Positions 1-8,539 of a stretch of DNA of 18,467 nt are shown here, piece by piece. Where the stretch lies: positions 174,366-192,832 of the forward strand of contig MU130360.1 in assembly GCA_015039465.1 (NCBI GenBank), read 5' to 3'. The translations under genes were made by a program, and so were the position numbers. The notes beneath the pieces were generated by a model, which saw only the letters and a program-made list of their open reading frames with translations, made no database searches and was not told the DNA's origin. The stretch is from Phlegmacium glaucopus. Taxonomy: Eukaryota; Basidiomycota; Agaricomycetes; Agaricales; Cortinariaceae. Every line of letters starts with the position of its first letter. The first letter of the stretch is position 1.

Positions 1-1
1 T

Positions 2-487
2 GGCAATGGTATTCATGCATTTACAGACTCTTATTGGGCTGCTGATCCCATCAAATGTCGCTCTGTAACTGGCTACTTCTTTAAGTTAGCCAATGGTATT
101 TTTAGCTGGACTAGCCGAGCTCAAAAAACCATAGCCCTGTCATCGACTGAGGCTGAATACATGGCTATTAGCGATTGTAGTCGCCAAGCCATGTGGCTAA
201 AGAACTTGTTTACCGAATTGGGGTTCCCGCTTTCAGCGATTCCCATATATGGTGATAACCAAGGTTCTATCTTCATGGCATCAAATCCCGTACAAGAAGG
301 ACGCATCAAACACATTGATGTTCGTTATCACTTCATACGGCAATGCGTAGAAGACAAACACGTTGAACTATCCTTCGTAGAAGGAGCTGAAAATACAGCT
401 GACATGTTTACAAAGAATCTTGGTCATATCAAGTTCTTAAAATTCAGGAGTCAATTGGGTCTTGAGTTTTACTCGACTCAATCCTGA
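2..487 (+). CDS. Ty1/copia polyprotein, C-terminal RNase H part (partial)
   Basis: This is the end of a copia-type Pol polyprotein, open from the window edge (codons begin at base 2) to a TGA at 485-487. It carries the RNase H domain that removes RNA from the RNA-DNA hybrid during reverse transcription. Visible motifs in order are AFTDSYWA (first catalytic Asp at 26-28), SSTEAEYMA (Glu at 149-151 and 155-157), YGDNQGS (Asp at 254-256), KHIDVRYHFIR and the closing ADMFTKNL, all standard copia features. No stop or frameshift interrupts the 161 codons, unlike every other coding region here, so this insertion is probably young. The gag, protease, integrase and reverse transcriptase parts lie left of the window. 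Confidence 0.95.
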   Translation, partial: GNGIHAFTDSYWAADPIKCRSVTGYFFKLANGIFSWTSRAQKTIALSSTEAEYMAISDCSRQAMWLKNLFTELGFPLSAIPIYGDNQGSIFMASNPVQEGRIKHIDVRYHFIRQCVEDKHVELSFVEGAENTADMFTKNLGHIKFLKFRSQLGLEFYSTQS

Positions 488-516
488 GCTAAGCCAACTG
501 CGAGTTGTGCTAGCAA

Positions 517-561
517 GCCATCTAATCCCGCAATAGCCGTGCGAGAATTGCACTAGATGGC
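517..561 (+). other. Hairpin between the copia stop codon and the polypurine tract
   Basis: GCCATCTA at 517-524 pairs exactly with TAGATGGC at 554-561. Inside the loop, GCAAT pairs with ATTGC, giving a two-tier stem. It lies in the roughly 200-base untranslated stretch between pol and the LTR. Its role is unknown; packaging or RNA stability would be guesses. Confidence 0.5.
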
Positions 562-682
562 GAAGATGGAGAAGTCGCCTATACCCTCATGTATAACTCA
601 TACACGGGTGGTGACCTCTGCTTCTTGGTCAGTCTTGACCGATAACCACTCCTACTATTGCTCAATGCATTACCATGCACTT

Positions 683-965
683 AGCAAGGGGGTGTGTTAA
701 ACGAGTAGTTATCTTATCTACTAGATTAGATTAGATCACAGTAGATACTCGTAAGTAGATGTCCGTACCCTGGACCAACGTGTGATAGCCATCACACATG
801 TGCGATCCTTATCACGCACATGCTACCTCAGGTAGCTTCTAGGGGCTGTGCTTATAGTGTGCACAGACCATCTACAAACAGTATATAAGCAGTAGATACA
901 CCGCTAATATACTTCACTTGGATATACATCTAAGTACCTAGTTAGTAGCACTTACTCTACATACA
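683..965 (+). mobile_element. Copia polypurine tract and 3' LTR
   Basis: A purine run (AGCAAGGGGG, 683-692) primes plus-strand synthesis in this element class. It is followed directly by TGTTAA at 695, a canonical LTR start. The LTR runs about 267-271 bp and ends at a CA near 961 or 965; the exact end cannot be fixed because the 5' LTR and the left target duplication are outside the window. A TATA-like box, TATATAAG, lies at about 882-889. Three back-to-back perfect hairpins occupy 780-836. The LTR ends just upstream of unknown-family copy A and may have replaced that gene's own promoter, which is present in copies B and D. Confidence 0.85.
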
Positions 966-985
966 AAGGTAAGCTAGTAAGATGA

Positions 986-1856
986 CCACGACCAGCTCTG
1001 CGCATACAGCATACCATTTGCTGCGCAACACTTCCTTCCCCTCTCTCTCTCCTGCTTCCTTTCCCTCTCCCTCCCCCGCTTCCTTTCCCTCTTGTGCCAT
1101 TTGCTGATCCAATTCAGCCCACTCACCACTCGCAAGGACCTCAACAAATGGGTCAACAATACCACCACCATGACCCAGATGTGGGGCCTATTCGCACCCA
1201 ACAAAGAGGGCACCGCATGACGGTGGCCTCATCCCCATACCATATTTCACATATATCATCAAGAATAATCGCAAGTGATCATTCCATGGGCACCCACCCA
1301 GTCTATGCTCAGATGGGTCCCATCAACGATACAGGAGCTGGTGGGGTGGGACCCCCGTCAGGAAACCCCCAAATGGGGTCAGTTCAAGAGGAACCAACGA
1401 ACCGCCATCATTCGGATCCCCCCAAGACCCAGAAACAGCAGAGAGGTGGGGAGGACCCATCAGCATACACAGTCCCCATCATGGAAAGTATGTTGGTTTC
1501 ACAATCCATCCAACTTTTTTTCACATTCACAACTATTTGTAGCAGTCGCGACAGCAGCTGGGTCTGCTATCCCCACCATAATTCCCCCACCAGCGCCAGC
1601 ATCGACGTCTGCTGTGCCAGCACAACCTGCTGCGTCAACATCGGCTGCATCGATGTCGGCTGTGCCCATCTCAACGCCTCCAACGGCTGGGGTGCGCCAA
1701 CAAGGACGAGGCACCATCAAGAAGGTGCGAAAATGACGTGTAATTTACAATCTTTCTTGATTTCTGAACATCATCGCTAAACATCCTTCTGCAGCAAAGG
1801 TTTATGACGACGACTCGGACGTTCATCGAGTATCGTCTGGATCTGAGACTGATTAG
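986..1856 (+). pseudogene. Unknown low-complexity protein family, copy A (degenerate)
   Basis: I do not recognise this protein. Exon 1 is open from 986 to 1487 (first in-frame ATG at 1148) and encodes a Gln/His/Pro-rich stretch (THHSQGPQQMGQQYHHHDPD). A 55-bp intron with GT-AG ends (1488-1542) joins in phase to exon 2 from 1543, which encodes Pro/Ala/Ser-rich sequence ending in a basic IKKVRK. Copy A then meets a TGA at 1734-1736, just before the second intron; copies B and C read through here to a GTACGT donor. Exon 3 (1795-1856, 62 nt) would encode KVYDDDSDVHRVSSGSETD and stop. The composition suggests a disordered, nuclear-type protein tail, but no folded domain is visible. Copy A has no upstream promoter block like B and D; a copia LTR sits there instead. 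Confidence 0.5.
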
Positions 1857-2393
1857 CAGTATTGAAGGGGGACACACTGTGTCGTCTGCGATGGTCAATC
1901 GGTATTTATTAGTATCAATCATTGTTCTCTTACCATTGCTCGCCGTCTTTTGTGTTGTCAAAATCTTGAATTATACCATTTTGCAACCCAAAGGACGAGT
2001 GAGATAAAGATGATTATCGATGGAGAGAATTATTGGCTTATGAATTGTGTACATGTGTGATGGTCACTGGGCAATATATTTTTAAATCCAACATAACCAG
2101 TCCCAACACCGTCGTCCTTCCGCTGCTCTACGATCTCCAATGTGCTGTGCTGCCTCGGGTTGGTCAAAAACAAGGCAATTTTCAAGACAAAGCGAACGAG
2201 CTGGGTCCGATCGAACAAAGGTAGGTCTTGTCGGGATATCGTGTGGTAGAAGCAGAGAGCGGCCTCTTAATGCCCCCCCAGCTCGCTCGCATAGAACGTC
2301 GCAATGTTTAAACCCAAGATCCAAGGCAAAGGACCAAACACTGGTATTATTCTGACATGGAAATTGTCAAATGCTGAGCGCTTTCACAGAACA
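1857..2393. repeat. Duplicated 3' flank of family copy A
   Basis: This stretch is a near match to 8785-9395 downstream of copy C, sharing for example TTATGAATTGTGTACATGTG and CATAGAACGTCGCAATGTTT. The copy at 9.1 kb has about 76 extra bases inside it (roughly 9079-9154). Short open frames occur on both strands, but indels between the copies are not multiples of three, so I read it as intergenic or 3' untranslated sequence between convergent genes. Confidence 0.75.
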
Positions 2394-2842
2394 GGAAAGA
2401 AAGCGGTGGTTTATGTGATTGTACAGAGTTGGCGACCGGTTAAAGTACGACTGGAGAAAAGGAGGATATCGCCGGGCTGGTGTTGAGAAGAAGCAGACGA
2501 GACGATGAAGCCACAGCTGCACATGGAGAGCCGTTAGCGGCAGTTGCAGGTGACGGAACTGGTGAAGGATAGGCTAGGTAGGAGCTGTCCGCGGAAGGAG
2601 AAAGGGTGCATATCACTAAGTATACCAAGTCAGTGGACAATCTTTGGAAAGAAACATAAGTTTTGACGGACCTTCTGGATTCAGCCTGGTCTCAATAAAA
2701 TGAAGTAATCTCATATCAGAGATATTATGGACATATATCTCCATCTCTAGCACGACAACAAGCGAGTTTCGATTCAATCTGACGGCCAATATAGACGAAG
2801 TGAATAGCAACTTGAACTCGCACATCATGGATTGTCGCTTCA
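2394..2842 (-). pseudogene. ATG18-like PROPPIN fragment, copy 1
   Basis: This is a piece of a WD40-fold PROPPIN, the phosphoinositide-binding autophagy protein Atg18. Read on the minus strand, an exon (about 2842 down to 2670) encodes [29 protein letters not shown] and [19 protein letters not shown], which matches the usual first blades. A GTCCGT donor follows, and the next exon (about 2620 down) encodes CTLSPSADSSYLAYPSPVPSP. The frame is then lost near 2500 (a 5-base difference from the second copy at TCGTCT). The FRRG region and everything C-terminal is missing because sequence corresponding to 9396-10451 of the other copy is absent. On its upstream side it abuts P450 sequence. It cannot encode a working Atg18. 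Confidence 0.85.
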
Positions 2843-4300
2843 TTCAAAAGTTCTATTGATTGTGAACAGCAGGGTTTTGATTCTATTCACACCAAAAGAA
2901 ACAAATTTAGGACTAGAGATCGACGAAATATAACCGGAGAAAAACATAGGACTCACTCCAAAAGTGAAAATCGATAGCCGATGCAAGCTCGGGGACCCTC
3001 AATAGAAGTCGATATGTTTGACCAGACCCCAGGAACAGATGCGACAACGTCTGGAGTATTCGCCCAACGCTCAGGCCTGCAAAGTAAATCGGTTGTACAA
3101 AATTTCAGAACGAAATTTGGAGATGACACTAACTTGAACTCTGTAGAATCTCCCCCCCCCCCACATTGATTTATCTCGGTTGAGGAGGACAATAGGTACC
3201 ACTATCGATTGTCCCTTTCTGACCCTATCCCACAAAGAAAAATAAATTTAGGATATAATGGCATCAAAATGAATCAAAGCCCAACCAAATTTCATTTTAG
3301 ACAGTCCCTTTCTCTCCGTGATCAGCTTGCTAAGGAGGAATGCAATCATCCTTTTCAGCAGCTCGTACAGTGCTAGAGACCAGCGGATAAAGACGCAAAG
3401 TTTCGCGTACGACGGCGTCTAGTAAGGCAATCCATTCAAATCGTCTATTGTTGTCGGTAGATACATCGATACTTCTTGACCAAGTTTCGTTTGGGCCTGC
3501 TTATTATGAGTCTGAGGAACAGACGCGTGTACCTTGTTGTTTTGTGGCCAGCGATGAGGGTGGTGATCTCTTGGTACATCGGTCTAGAATGAGTTTATAC
3601 ACACGAGCTAGCACGCCTTCATCCTTCATCCGTTGCATTTTTGGTAGGTCTTGCATAGCATTAGCTTGAACCAAGAGTGAAAGAATATGTTTAATGCGTG
3701 ACGATTTATTGCATTTATCGTCTTCATGGGAAGCTTTACTTTGCTTCAGAAGATCAGATCCGATACGAAGCATTATAGCACAAGTCTTTTTCGTCTCAGC
3801 ATCATTTGGTATCGGCTGTAATCCAATGCAAATTATAGGGTAAAAAAAGGTTAGAGAGGAATACTGGTACGAACTAAGAAACGTAGAAGAGGGTACATCA
3901 CTTTGAGTATTGGGATAAGTAATAGTTGGTTTCGCTCCCACCTTGAATATCATTGAAAACAATTTCATATGGGCATTTTTCTCGGGGTCACTGGTCAGTG
4001 CATTGACTCAATCATAATTGAACCCTGGGGTTCTTACTCCTAATTCGCGCACGGAATGAAATGATTTTTTACCTGCAAGCCCAATGATGTCAAGAGTTGT
4101 TCAACCGACTCGGATTTATCCATGAAAGGCACTTACATAATGGGACCTACACCATCATGCTTGGTGATTTCTGTGCTCTACAAAGCTTTCACAACTCTGA
4201 ATCATGTACGTTCGATTAAGTGGAATATTGATCTTTTGGTCCTTTTCTACGAAGACTTCGGTTAGTTCCCGTATTCGTTGTGATCCAAAAGCTGGATTCT
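2842..4300 (-). pseudogene. Cytochrome P450 pseudogene, copy 1 (mushroom type)
   Basis: This is a heme-thiolate monooxygenase, read on the minus strand. In order from the N-terminal side: NPAFGSQRIRELTEVF (4298-4242); a region near 3968-3750; SLLVQANAMQDLP and the I-helix remnant AGHKT (3552-3539; the family has AGHET); QTKLxQE; the K-helix ETLR (3404-3393); RPERW; the heme loop [11 protein letters not shown] with the Cys codon at 2983-2985; and a last exon [12 protein letters not shown]. Decay is clear: a 1-nt loss near 3419 shifts frame just before the ExxR helix, the exon bearing PLS is shifted near 3345, the I-helix Glu is Lys, and the heme-loop start reads SIEGPR where FLGGPR is usual. 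A GTGAGT donor after SLLE (about 2958) is retained. The gene is divergent from family copy B. Confidence 0.9.
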
Positions 4301-4483
4301 CTCGAATGTAACACCAAAATAATAACGCAGCAGAATAGACTAAATTCTTCCGCTACTGCAGTATTAGAAAATTCAAGGAAAATTCAAGAACCATCACAAA
4401 TGAAAAATATACAACTGGCAAAAATGACAGACACAAAGAAAGGATAACAAGTATGAAAGAAAGCCGTAGCCAAATCCCACACA

Positions 4484-4530
4484 GGAAAGAGAGAGAGAGA
4501 GAGAGGGAGGGAGGGAGGGAGGGAGAGAGC
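4484..4530 (+). repeat. GA / GGGA simple repeat
   Basis: A run of GA dinucleotides (4488-4505) passes into GGGA tetranucleotides (about 4506-4529). It lies upstream of the P450 remnant. Several minus-strand open frames over it are only Ser/Leu/Pro translation of this repeat. It has no counterpart in the equivalent segment near 17.4-18.1 kb. Confidence 0.95.
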
Positions 4531-4683
4531 GAACAGTAAAAGCAATAAAGAAGAGAGATAAAAAAGTGAAAAACTTTGAAAACAAAATAGGTGTCGCGTC
4601 GAGAGGTATACATTCTTGGCACCCTCGAACGCGCGTTTGAACGCTGTCATCGGAAGCCCAAAATTGATCTACAGCATTCATAT

Positions 4684-4876
4684 TTAGGCTAAAGCAATAA
4701 AAAAGGAGCTTACAGCATCGTCGTTCAGGAGATCTCGATGGGAATGAATGATTTGTCCTGTGATATACGCTGTCAGTAAATTGTGCACGAAATAGAAAAC
4801 ATATATAAAGCTTGTTTCGCTTGAATCCCTGCCCACAGCTCCCACAGGAGAGGGATCCGTGGTTGAAGCATCAACC
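4684..4876 (+). promoter_or_regulatory. Promoter block of family copy B
   Basis: This block is closely similar to 18167-18328 and ends at an ATG in both cases. It contains a TATA box (ATATATAA, 4801-4808) about 76 bases before the ATG at 4877, followed by the shared CGCTTGAATCCCTGCCC. Upstream shared words include TTTGTCCTGTGATATAC and TGTCAGTAAATTGTGCACGA. Conservation of a TATA box in both copies argues that this is a true core promoter. The start site itself cannot be seen. Confidence 0.65.
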
Positions 4877-5640
4877 ATGGATTCGTCTCAGGTATTGGCT
4901 ACCGTTCCTGCTTCCTTTCCCTCTCCCATCATATGCTGATCATTGACAACTCACAAGGCCCAGGCCCTCAACAGATGAGTGAGTAACACCACCACCATCA
5001 CCCAGATTTTGGGCCTATTTGCACCCGACACCACAGAGGGCTATGACGGTGGCCTCAAACCCACACAACTTCGCACATATATATCATCAAGAATGATCGC
5101 AAGCAATCATTCCATGGGCACCCAGTCTATGCTCAGATGGGTGCCATGAACAATACAGGAGCTGGTGGGGCGGGACCACGTCAGAAACCCCCAAATGGGG
5201 TCAGTTCAACAGAAGAGGACGAAACGCCGTCATTCGGGTTCTCCAAGATCAGACACAGCGGAGAGGCAAGGAGGACCTCTTGGAATACCAAGTCCCTGTC
5301 ATAGAAAGTATGTTGGTTTCGCAATCCATCCATCTTTTTTCACAACTATTTGTAAAAGACACGACACCAGGCGGGTCAGCTATCCCCACTGTAATTCCAG
5401 CACCAGCGCCAGCATTGACATCGGCTGCATTGACATCGGCGCAAGCGATAGCAACCCCTGCAACGGCTGAGACGTGCCGACGAGGATACGGAGGCAACAT
5501 CAAGAAGGTACGAAAACGTACGTGGACTTTACTATCTTTCTTGATTTCTGAACATCGTCGCTAAAAATTCTTCTGCAGGGAAATTCTATGACGACGACTC
5601 CGATGTTCACAGAGTATTGTCTAGATCTGAGACCGATTAG
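4877..5640 (+). pseudogene. Unknown low-complexity protein family, copy B
   Basis: Homologous to copy A over all three exons and both introns. The ATG at 4877 gives MDSSQVLATVPASFPSP and then a TGA at about 4936; copy A has the same TGA in the equivalent frame, so this may be a short upstream ORF rather than the true start. Exon 1 in the copy A frame has a TAA at about 4986 (ATGAGTGAGTAA) and later frameshifts, so the N-terminal part is probably dead. Intron 1 is 5308-5358. Exon 2 (5359-5517) encodes a Pro/Ala-rich stretch ending GGNIKKVRK. Intron 2 (5518-5578) has a clean GTACGT donor and TTCTGCAG acceptor, and exon 3 (5579-5640, 62 nt) encodes KFYDDDSDVHRVLSRSETD. Similarity to the other 3' flanks ends near 5755. 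Confidence 0.55.
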
Positions 5641-5770
5641 TAGTATTGAAGGGGGCGATTATACAATGTGTCGACTACAATATTCAATCAGTATTTGTTA
5701 GCCATGGATCATTATATTTATCTTACCGTTGCTGGTCCTCTGATATGTTTCTTTGCCTTATCCATCATCA

Positions 5771-5836
5771 CTACCCCCCCCACCCCCATTACTACCCGCA
5801 CCACCCCCATTACTACCCCCACCACCCCCATCACAA
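5771..5836 (+). repeat. C-rich minisatellite
   Basis: About three imperfect copies of a 19-20 base unit built on CCACCCCCATTACTACC. Two overlapping frames give Pro/His- or Pro/Leu-rich peptides that I regard as artefacts. It begins just after similarity between copy B and the other family copies is lost, so it may mark a rearrangement point. Confidence 0.85.
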
Positions 5837-6640
5837 CCACTGGGTAGACAACCCCCGGAACGCTCCCCAGCTATACGACTTTTCCTAGTTGTATACTGCC
5901 CTCCCCCTTTCCTGCTCCCTTACCTTTGGTCCTTCCTAAGTAGTAATTTGACCCCCCCGTCCCTAAGTTCACTTCCTTCGAAATATATATAAAAGGACAA
6001 ACAGACAAAGCACGTGTTAAATGACTGTGACATATAGTGTCCCGTTTACTGAACAGTGAGTAAGGGTAGCTCTAGAGGATTTCCTCTTACGACATTCGAG
6101 GGAAAAAATGACGAAATCGGATCCGAATTATGCTTGCGACAATCTAGTTAAAACCCTACAGACGTAAGTTTGTGCGCAAACCCCCACGGTCCTTATAGGG
6201 GATTAATTACTCTTGTATCGACACGAAGGAGTGCCACTTGTACGAAGTAACGAACACAAATTTTACGGAGTACGTGTGTTAAATGGAGACGGAATAGTTA
6301 ATAAACACAAAGTACTGAGCAGTTGAACTTGAATCTTCTCAAGTGAGTCGCTTAGTGTGGATATGCAGGTTTTCTGGATGGAAACAAGTTACCCTGGGTC
6401 GAGCAGGCAAAAAAGAACTTCTAACATAACGAAAACTGGTTGGGCTGCGGCTTTTCGTACAACCTTACTCTTACCTAGAAGCTGGTGCTGTCGTTTTCTC
6501 GAGACCCCGCTCGGTCATGTCGTATAACATCTAGCATCTCGTCTACTTCTTGCCGCCACGACCTTGACCATTCAACGAAATAGATACAATTTTTTATATA
6601 CGGTCCACTGGCAATCAGAGGATTTTATCTTCATTACACT
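5837..6640. other. Gene-free stretch
   Basis: No frame longer than 60 codons starts here after 5992. A pyrimidine-rich tract with TATATATAAAAGG at about 5982-5994 resembles a promoter, but no gene follows. Two similar words, GTGTTAAATGACTG (6013) and GTGTTAAATGGAGA (6276), could be old LTR-type starts; I could not find matching ends. I recognise nothing else. Confidence 0.5.
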
Positions 6641-7897
6641 GTTAGCTAGTGACATATATTTACCCCTACTTGTTAGGGATACTCACACTGGTAGTCCAGT
6701 GTAGGTACACTGTACCAGACACTGTCGGGTAAAGTACTCTGTAACTCAAAGACGAGTGGTGTTGTTGTTCTACTATTTATAAGACGACATCTGTGGAGTT
6801 ATTTTCGTAAAATGTAACGGGATATTCTCGGTAAAAAAATTAACACGTTATAAACAGGACTTTTACGCGTCAGTTCTACGTTTGTGGTCGGTTTATACTC
6901 GGAGGTTTCACAAACCCGGTATAGAATACTTCCTGAAATACATAACCGAATTAAAAACCCACGAAAGGTGGGTCTTAAAATTCGACTTAGCTCGATATTC
7001 TCGTCTAAAAAATTTATACTGGGGATAATCATTCTATGTGTACATCTTGTGTGTCAAATACATGAATATACCGTATTTTATTTTTAAGATTAGAATATCC
7101 CAAAAATGATCTTTATAAATCTCGTTAAAACCAGACGTTTAGATCAGGGTCTCACGAGAAAAACGTCTCAATATCGGTCTGTCGTGACAACTCACGACAG
7201 TCCGTAAGGTTCCGTACAGACCGTACATACTGTGTGTGAGAATGTGGACCATGAAGGTGATGTCTCGAGTATTCTCGTGACTTAGTAGATATAAAAAGGT
7301 AAACGTACTACAGTCACCAAACGGACTAGTTTAGAGACACGATTTGTCACGAGACCGATATTGAGACGTTTTTCTCGTGAGATCCTGATCTAAACGTCTG
7401 GTTTTAACGAGATTTATAAGGGTGTTTGTTGGGATATTCTCATCTTAAAAATAAAATACGGTATATTCATGTATTTGACGCACAAGATGTACACATAGAA
7501 TGATTATCCCCAGTATAAATTTTTTAGACGAGAATATCGAGTTAAGTCTAATTTTAAGACTCACCTTTCGTGGGTTTTTAATTCAGTTATGTATTTCAGG
7601 AAGTACTCTATACCAGGTATGTGAAACCTCCGAGTTTAAACCGACCACAAACGTACACTGACGCGTAAAAACCTTGTTTATAGTGTATTAATTTTTTTAC
7701 CGAGAATATCCCGTTACATTTTACGAAAATAACTCCACAGATGTCGTCTTATAAATAGTAGAACAACAACACCACTCGTCTTTGAGTTACAGAGTACTTT
7801 ACCCGACAGTGTCTGGTACAGTGTACCTACACTGGACTACCAGTGTGAGTGTCCCTAACAAGTAGGGGTTATATTTCCACTGGCAGTGTGCGCTAAC
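6641..7897. mobile_element. Foldback (long inverted repeat) element, about 1.26 kb
   Basis: Two long arms are reverse complements of each other: about 6641-7195 and about 7335-7897, separated by roughly 140 bases. Matching landmarks include GTTAGC (6641) with GCTAAC (7892-7897), TACCCCTACTTGTTAGGGA with its complement at about 7850-7870, CATGAATATACCGTATTTTA (from 7061) with its complement at 7445-7475, and ATCTCGTTAAAACCAGACGT (from 7119) with its complement near 7391-7415. By eye the arms are about 90% alike, with small indels. No transposase is encoded; short open frames in the arms mirror each other and look non-coding. This fits a non-autonomous foldback or long-TIR element. The outermost bases and target duplication are unclear. 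Confidence 0.9.
7179..7200. repeat. Perfect 9-bp hairpin near the centre of the foldback element
   Basis: CTGTCGTGA (7179-7187) and TCACGACAG (7192-7200) form a perfect stem with a CAAC loop at the inner end of the left arm. The right arm keeps only a partial version (about 7335-7355). Confidence 0.8.
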
Positions 7898-7969
7898 AAC
7901 CAAGGAAGGTACTAAAACAGGTAGCTATTAGCAGAGATTGAGTAAGCTGGAAATCCGGAGCTAGTCGCT

Positions 7970-7971
<2 letters not shown>

Positions 7972-8004
<33 letters not shown>
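7972..8004 (+). repeat. 33-base poly-A run
   Basis: Thirty-three consecutive A residues follow TCGCTGC. The 74 bases before it (7898-7971) match nothing else in the window. It could be the tail of a 5'-truncated LINE or SINE, or a plain homopolymer repeat; I see no flanking target duplication that would decide. Confidence 0.9.
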
Positions 8005-8006
<2 letters not shown>

Positions 8007-8073
8007 ACCCGTGCCGGCCACAGCTACATGGGCTACAGCTGCGCCGTCCAACATGATCGTGTCGTCTACAACT

Positions 8074-8074
<1 letters not shown>

Positions 8075-8112
<38 letters not shown>
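8075..8112 (+). repeat. (CGACCA)n microsatellite
   Basis: About six tandem CGACCA units, translating to poly-Thr on the plus strand within an open frame from 8011 to 8235. The preceding bases (8012-8060) read PATATWATAAPSN and resemble the Ala-rich exon 2 of the unknown family, so the repeat may have expanded inside a remnant of copy C exon 2. That link is weak. Confidence 0.9.
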
Positions 8113-8243
8113 TCCACGCCCATAATGTCACCCCTATCGGCTGGGTGGACGACACCACTGACGATGTTTATTAATACTTACACTTCTTTTTTTGCCTACC
8201 TAACGCTTTGGTTGTATGAAAGGTGGTGTCCCTGATCTATACG

Positions 8244-8507
8244 GCTCTCCAGGAGGGATGGAGAGGCGACAAAGACCCGGAACCCTCCTGGGCTTGCTCC
8301 CGCAAAGCGCCGAAAGCGGGCGAAACCAGCCTGACTGGGGTAAACCCCCAAAGGACTGCCCCCACAGCGGGGCGGTTGAGGACATAACAACTCCCGTGGG
8401 TAGGGTCGCAAATGACCCATCCACGGGTACCTCACTGGCGAACGCCAGCAAGAACTGCTATATACACTTACCAACATTCCCCAACTCCGGTGGCAGTACG
8501 CCACTGG
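8244..8507 (+). other. Hairpin-dense GC-rich block
   Basis: Stems seen in order: CTCTCC/GGAGAG (8245-8250/8260-8265); CCCGC/GCGGG near 8299-8320; GGGG(TAAA)CCCC near 8337-8348; CCCC/GGGG near 8360-8372; CCCGTGG/CCACGGG (8393-8399/8421-8427) enclosing GGGTC/GACCC; CTGGCG/CGCCAG (8435-8440/8443-8448); and CCGGTGGC/GCCACTGG (8487-8494/8500-8507, one G-T pair). Such a series is typical of structured RNA, for example a LINE 5' leader, but I could not match a known family. A 140-codon frame (8216-8638) crosses it without a recognisable domain. It is absent from the equivalent place in copies A and B, so it was probably inserted. Confidence 0.55.
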
Positions 8508-8539
8508 AGGCACCGCAACTAACGCTCACCCCGGGTGCA

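Noticed and set aside
4353..4681. Three overlapping minus-strand frames rich in Ser, Leu and Pro
   Set aside because: They are translations of the GA/GGGA simple repeat in three frames, with no domain or splice support.
5753..5992. Pro-rich plus-strand frame
   Set aside because: It reads through a C-rich minisatellite and matches no domain; the overlapping frame is equally open.
6799..7087. Frames of 67 and 77 codons on opposite strands in the foldback arm
   Set aside because: They overlap in antisense inside one arm, the other arm breaks the same frames, and no transposase motif is visible.
8011..8235. Poly-Thr frame over the CGACCA repeat
   Set aside because: Repeat-driven openness. A remnant of family exon 2 is possible at its start but not convincing.
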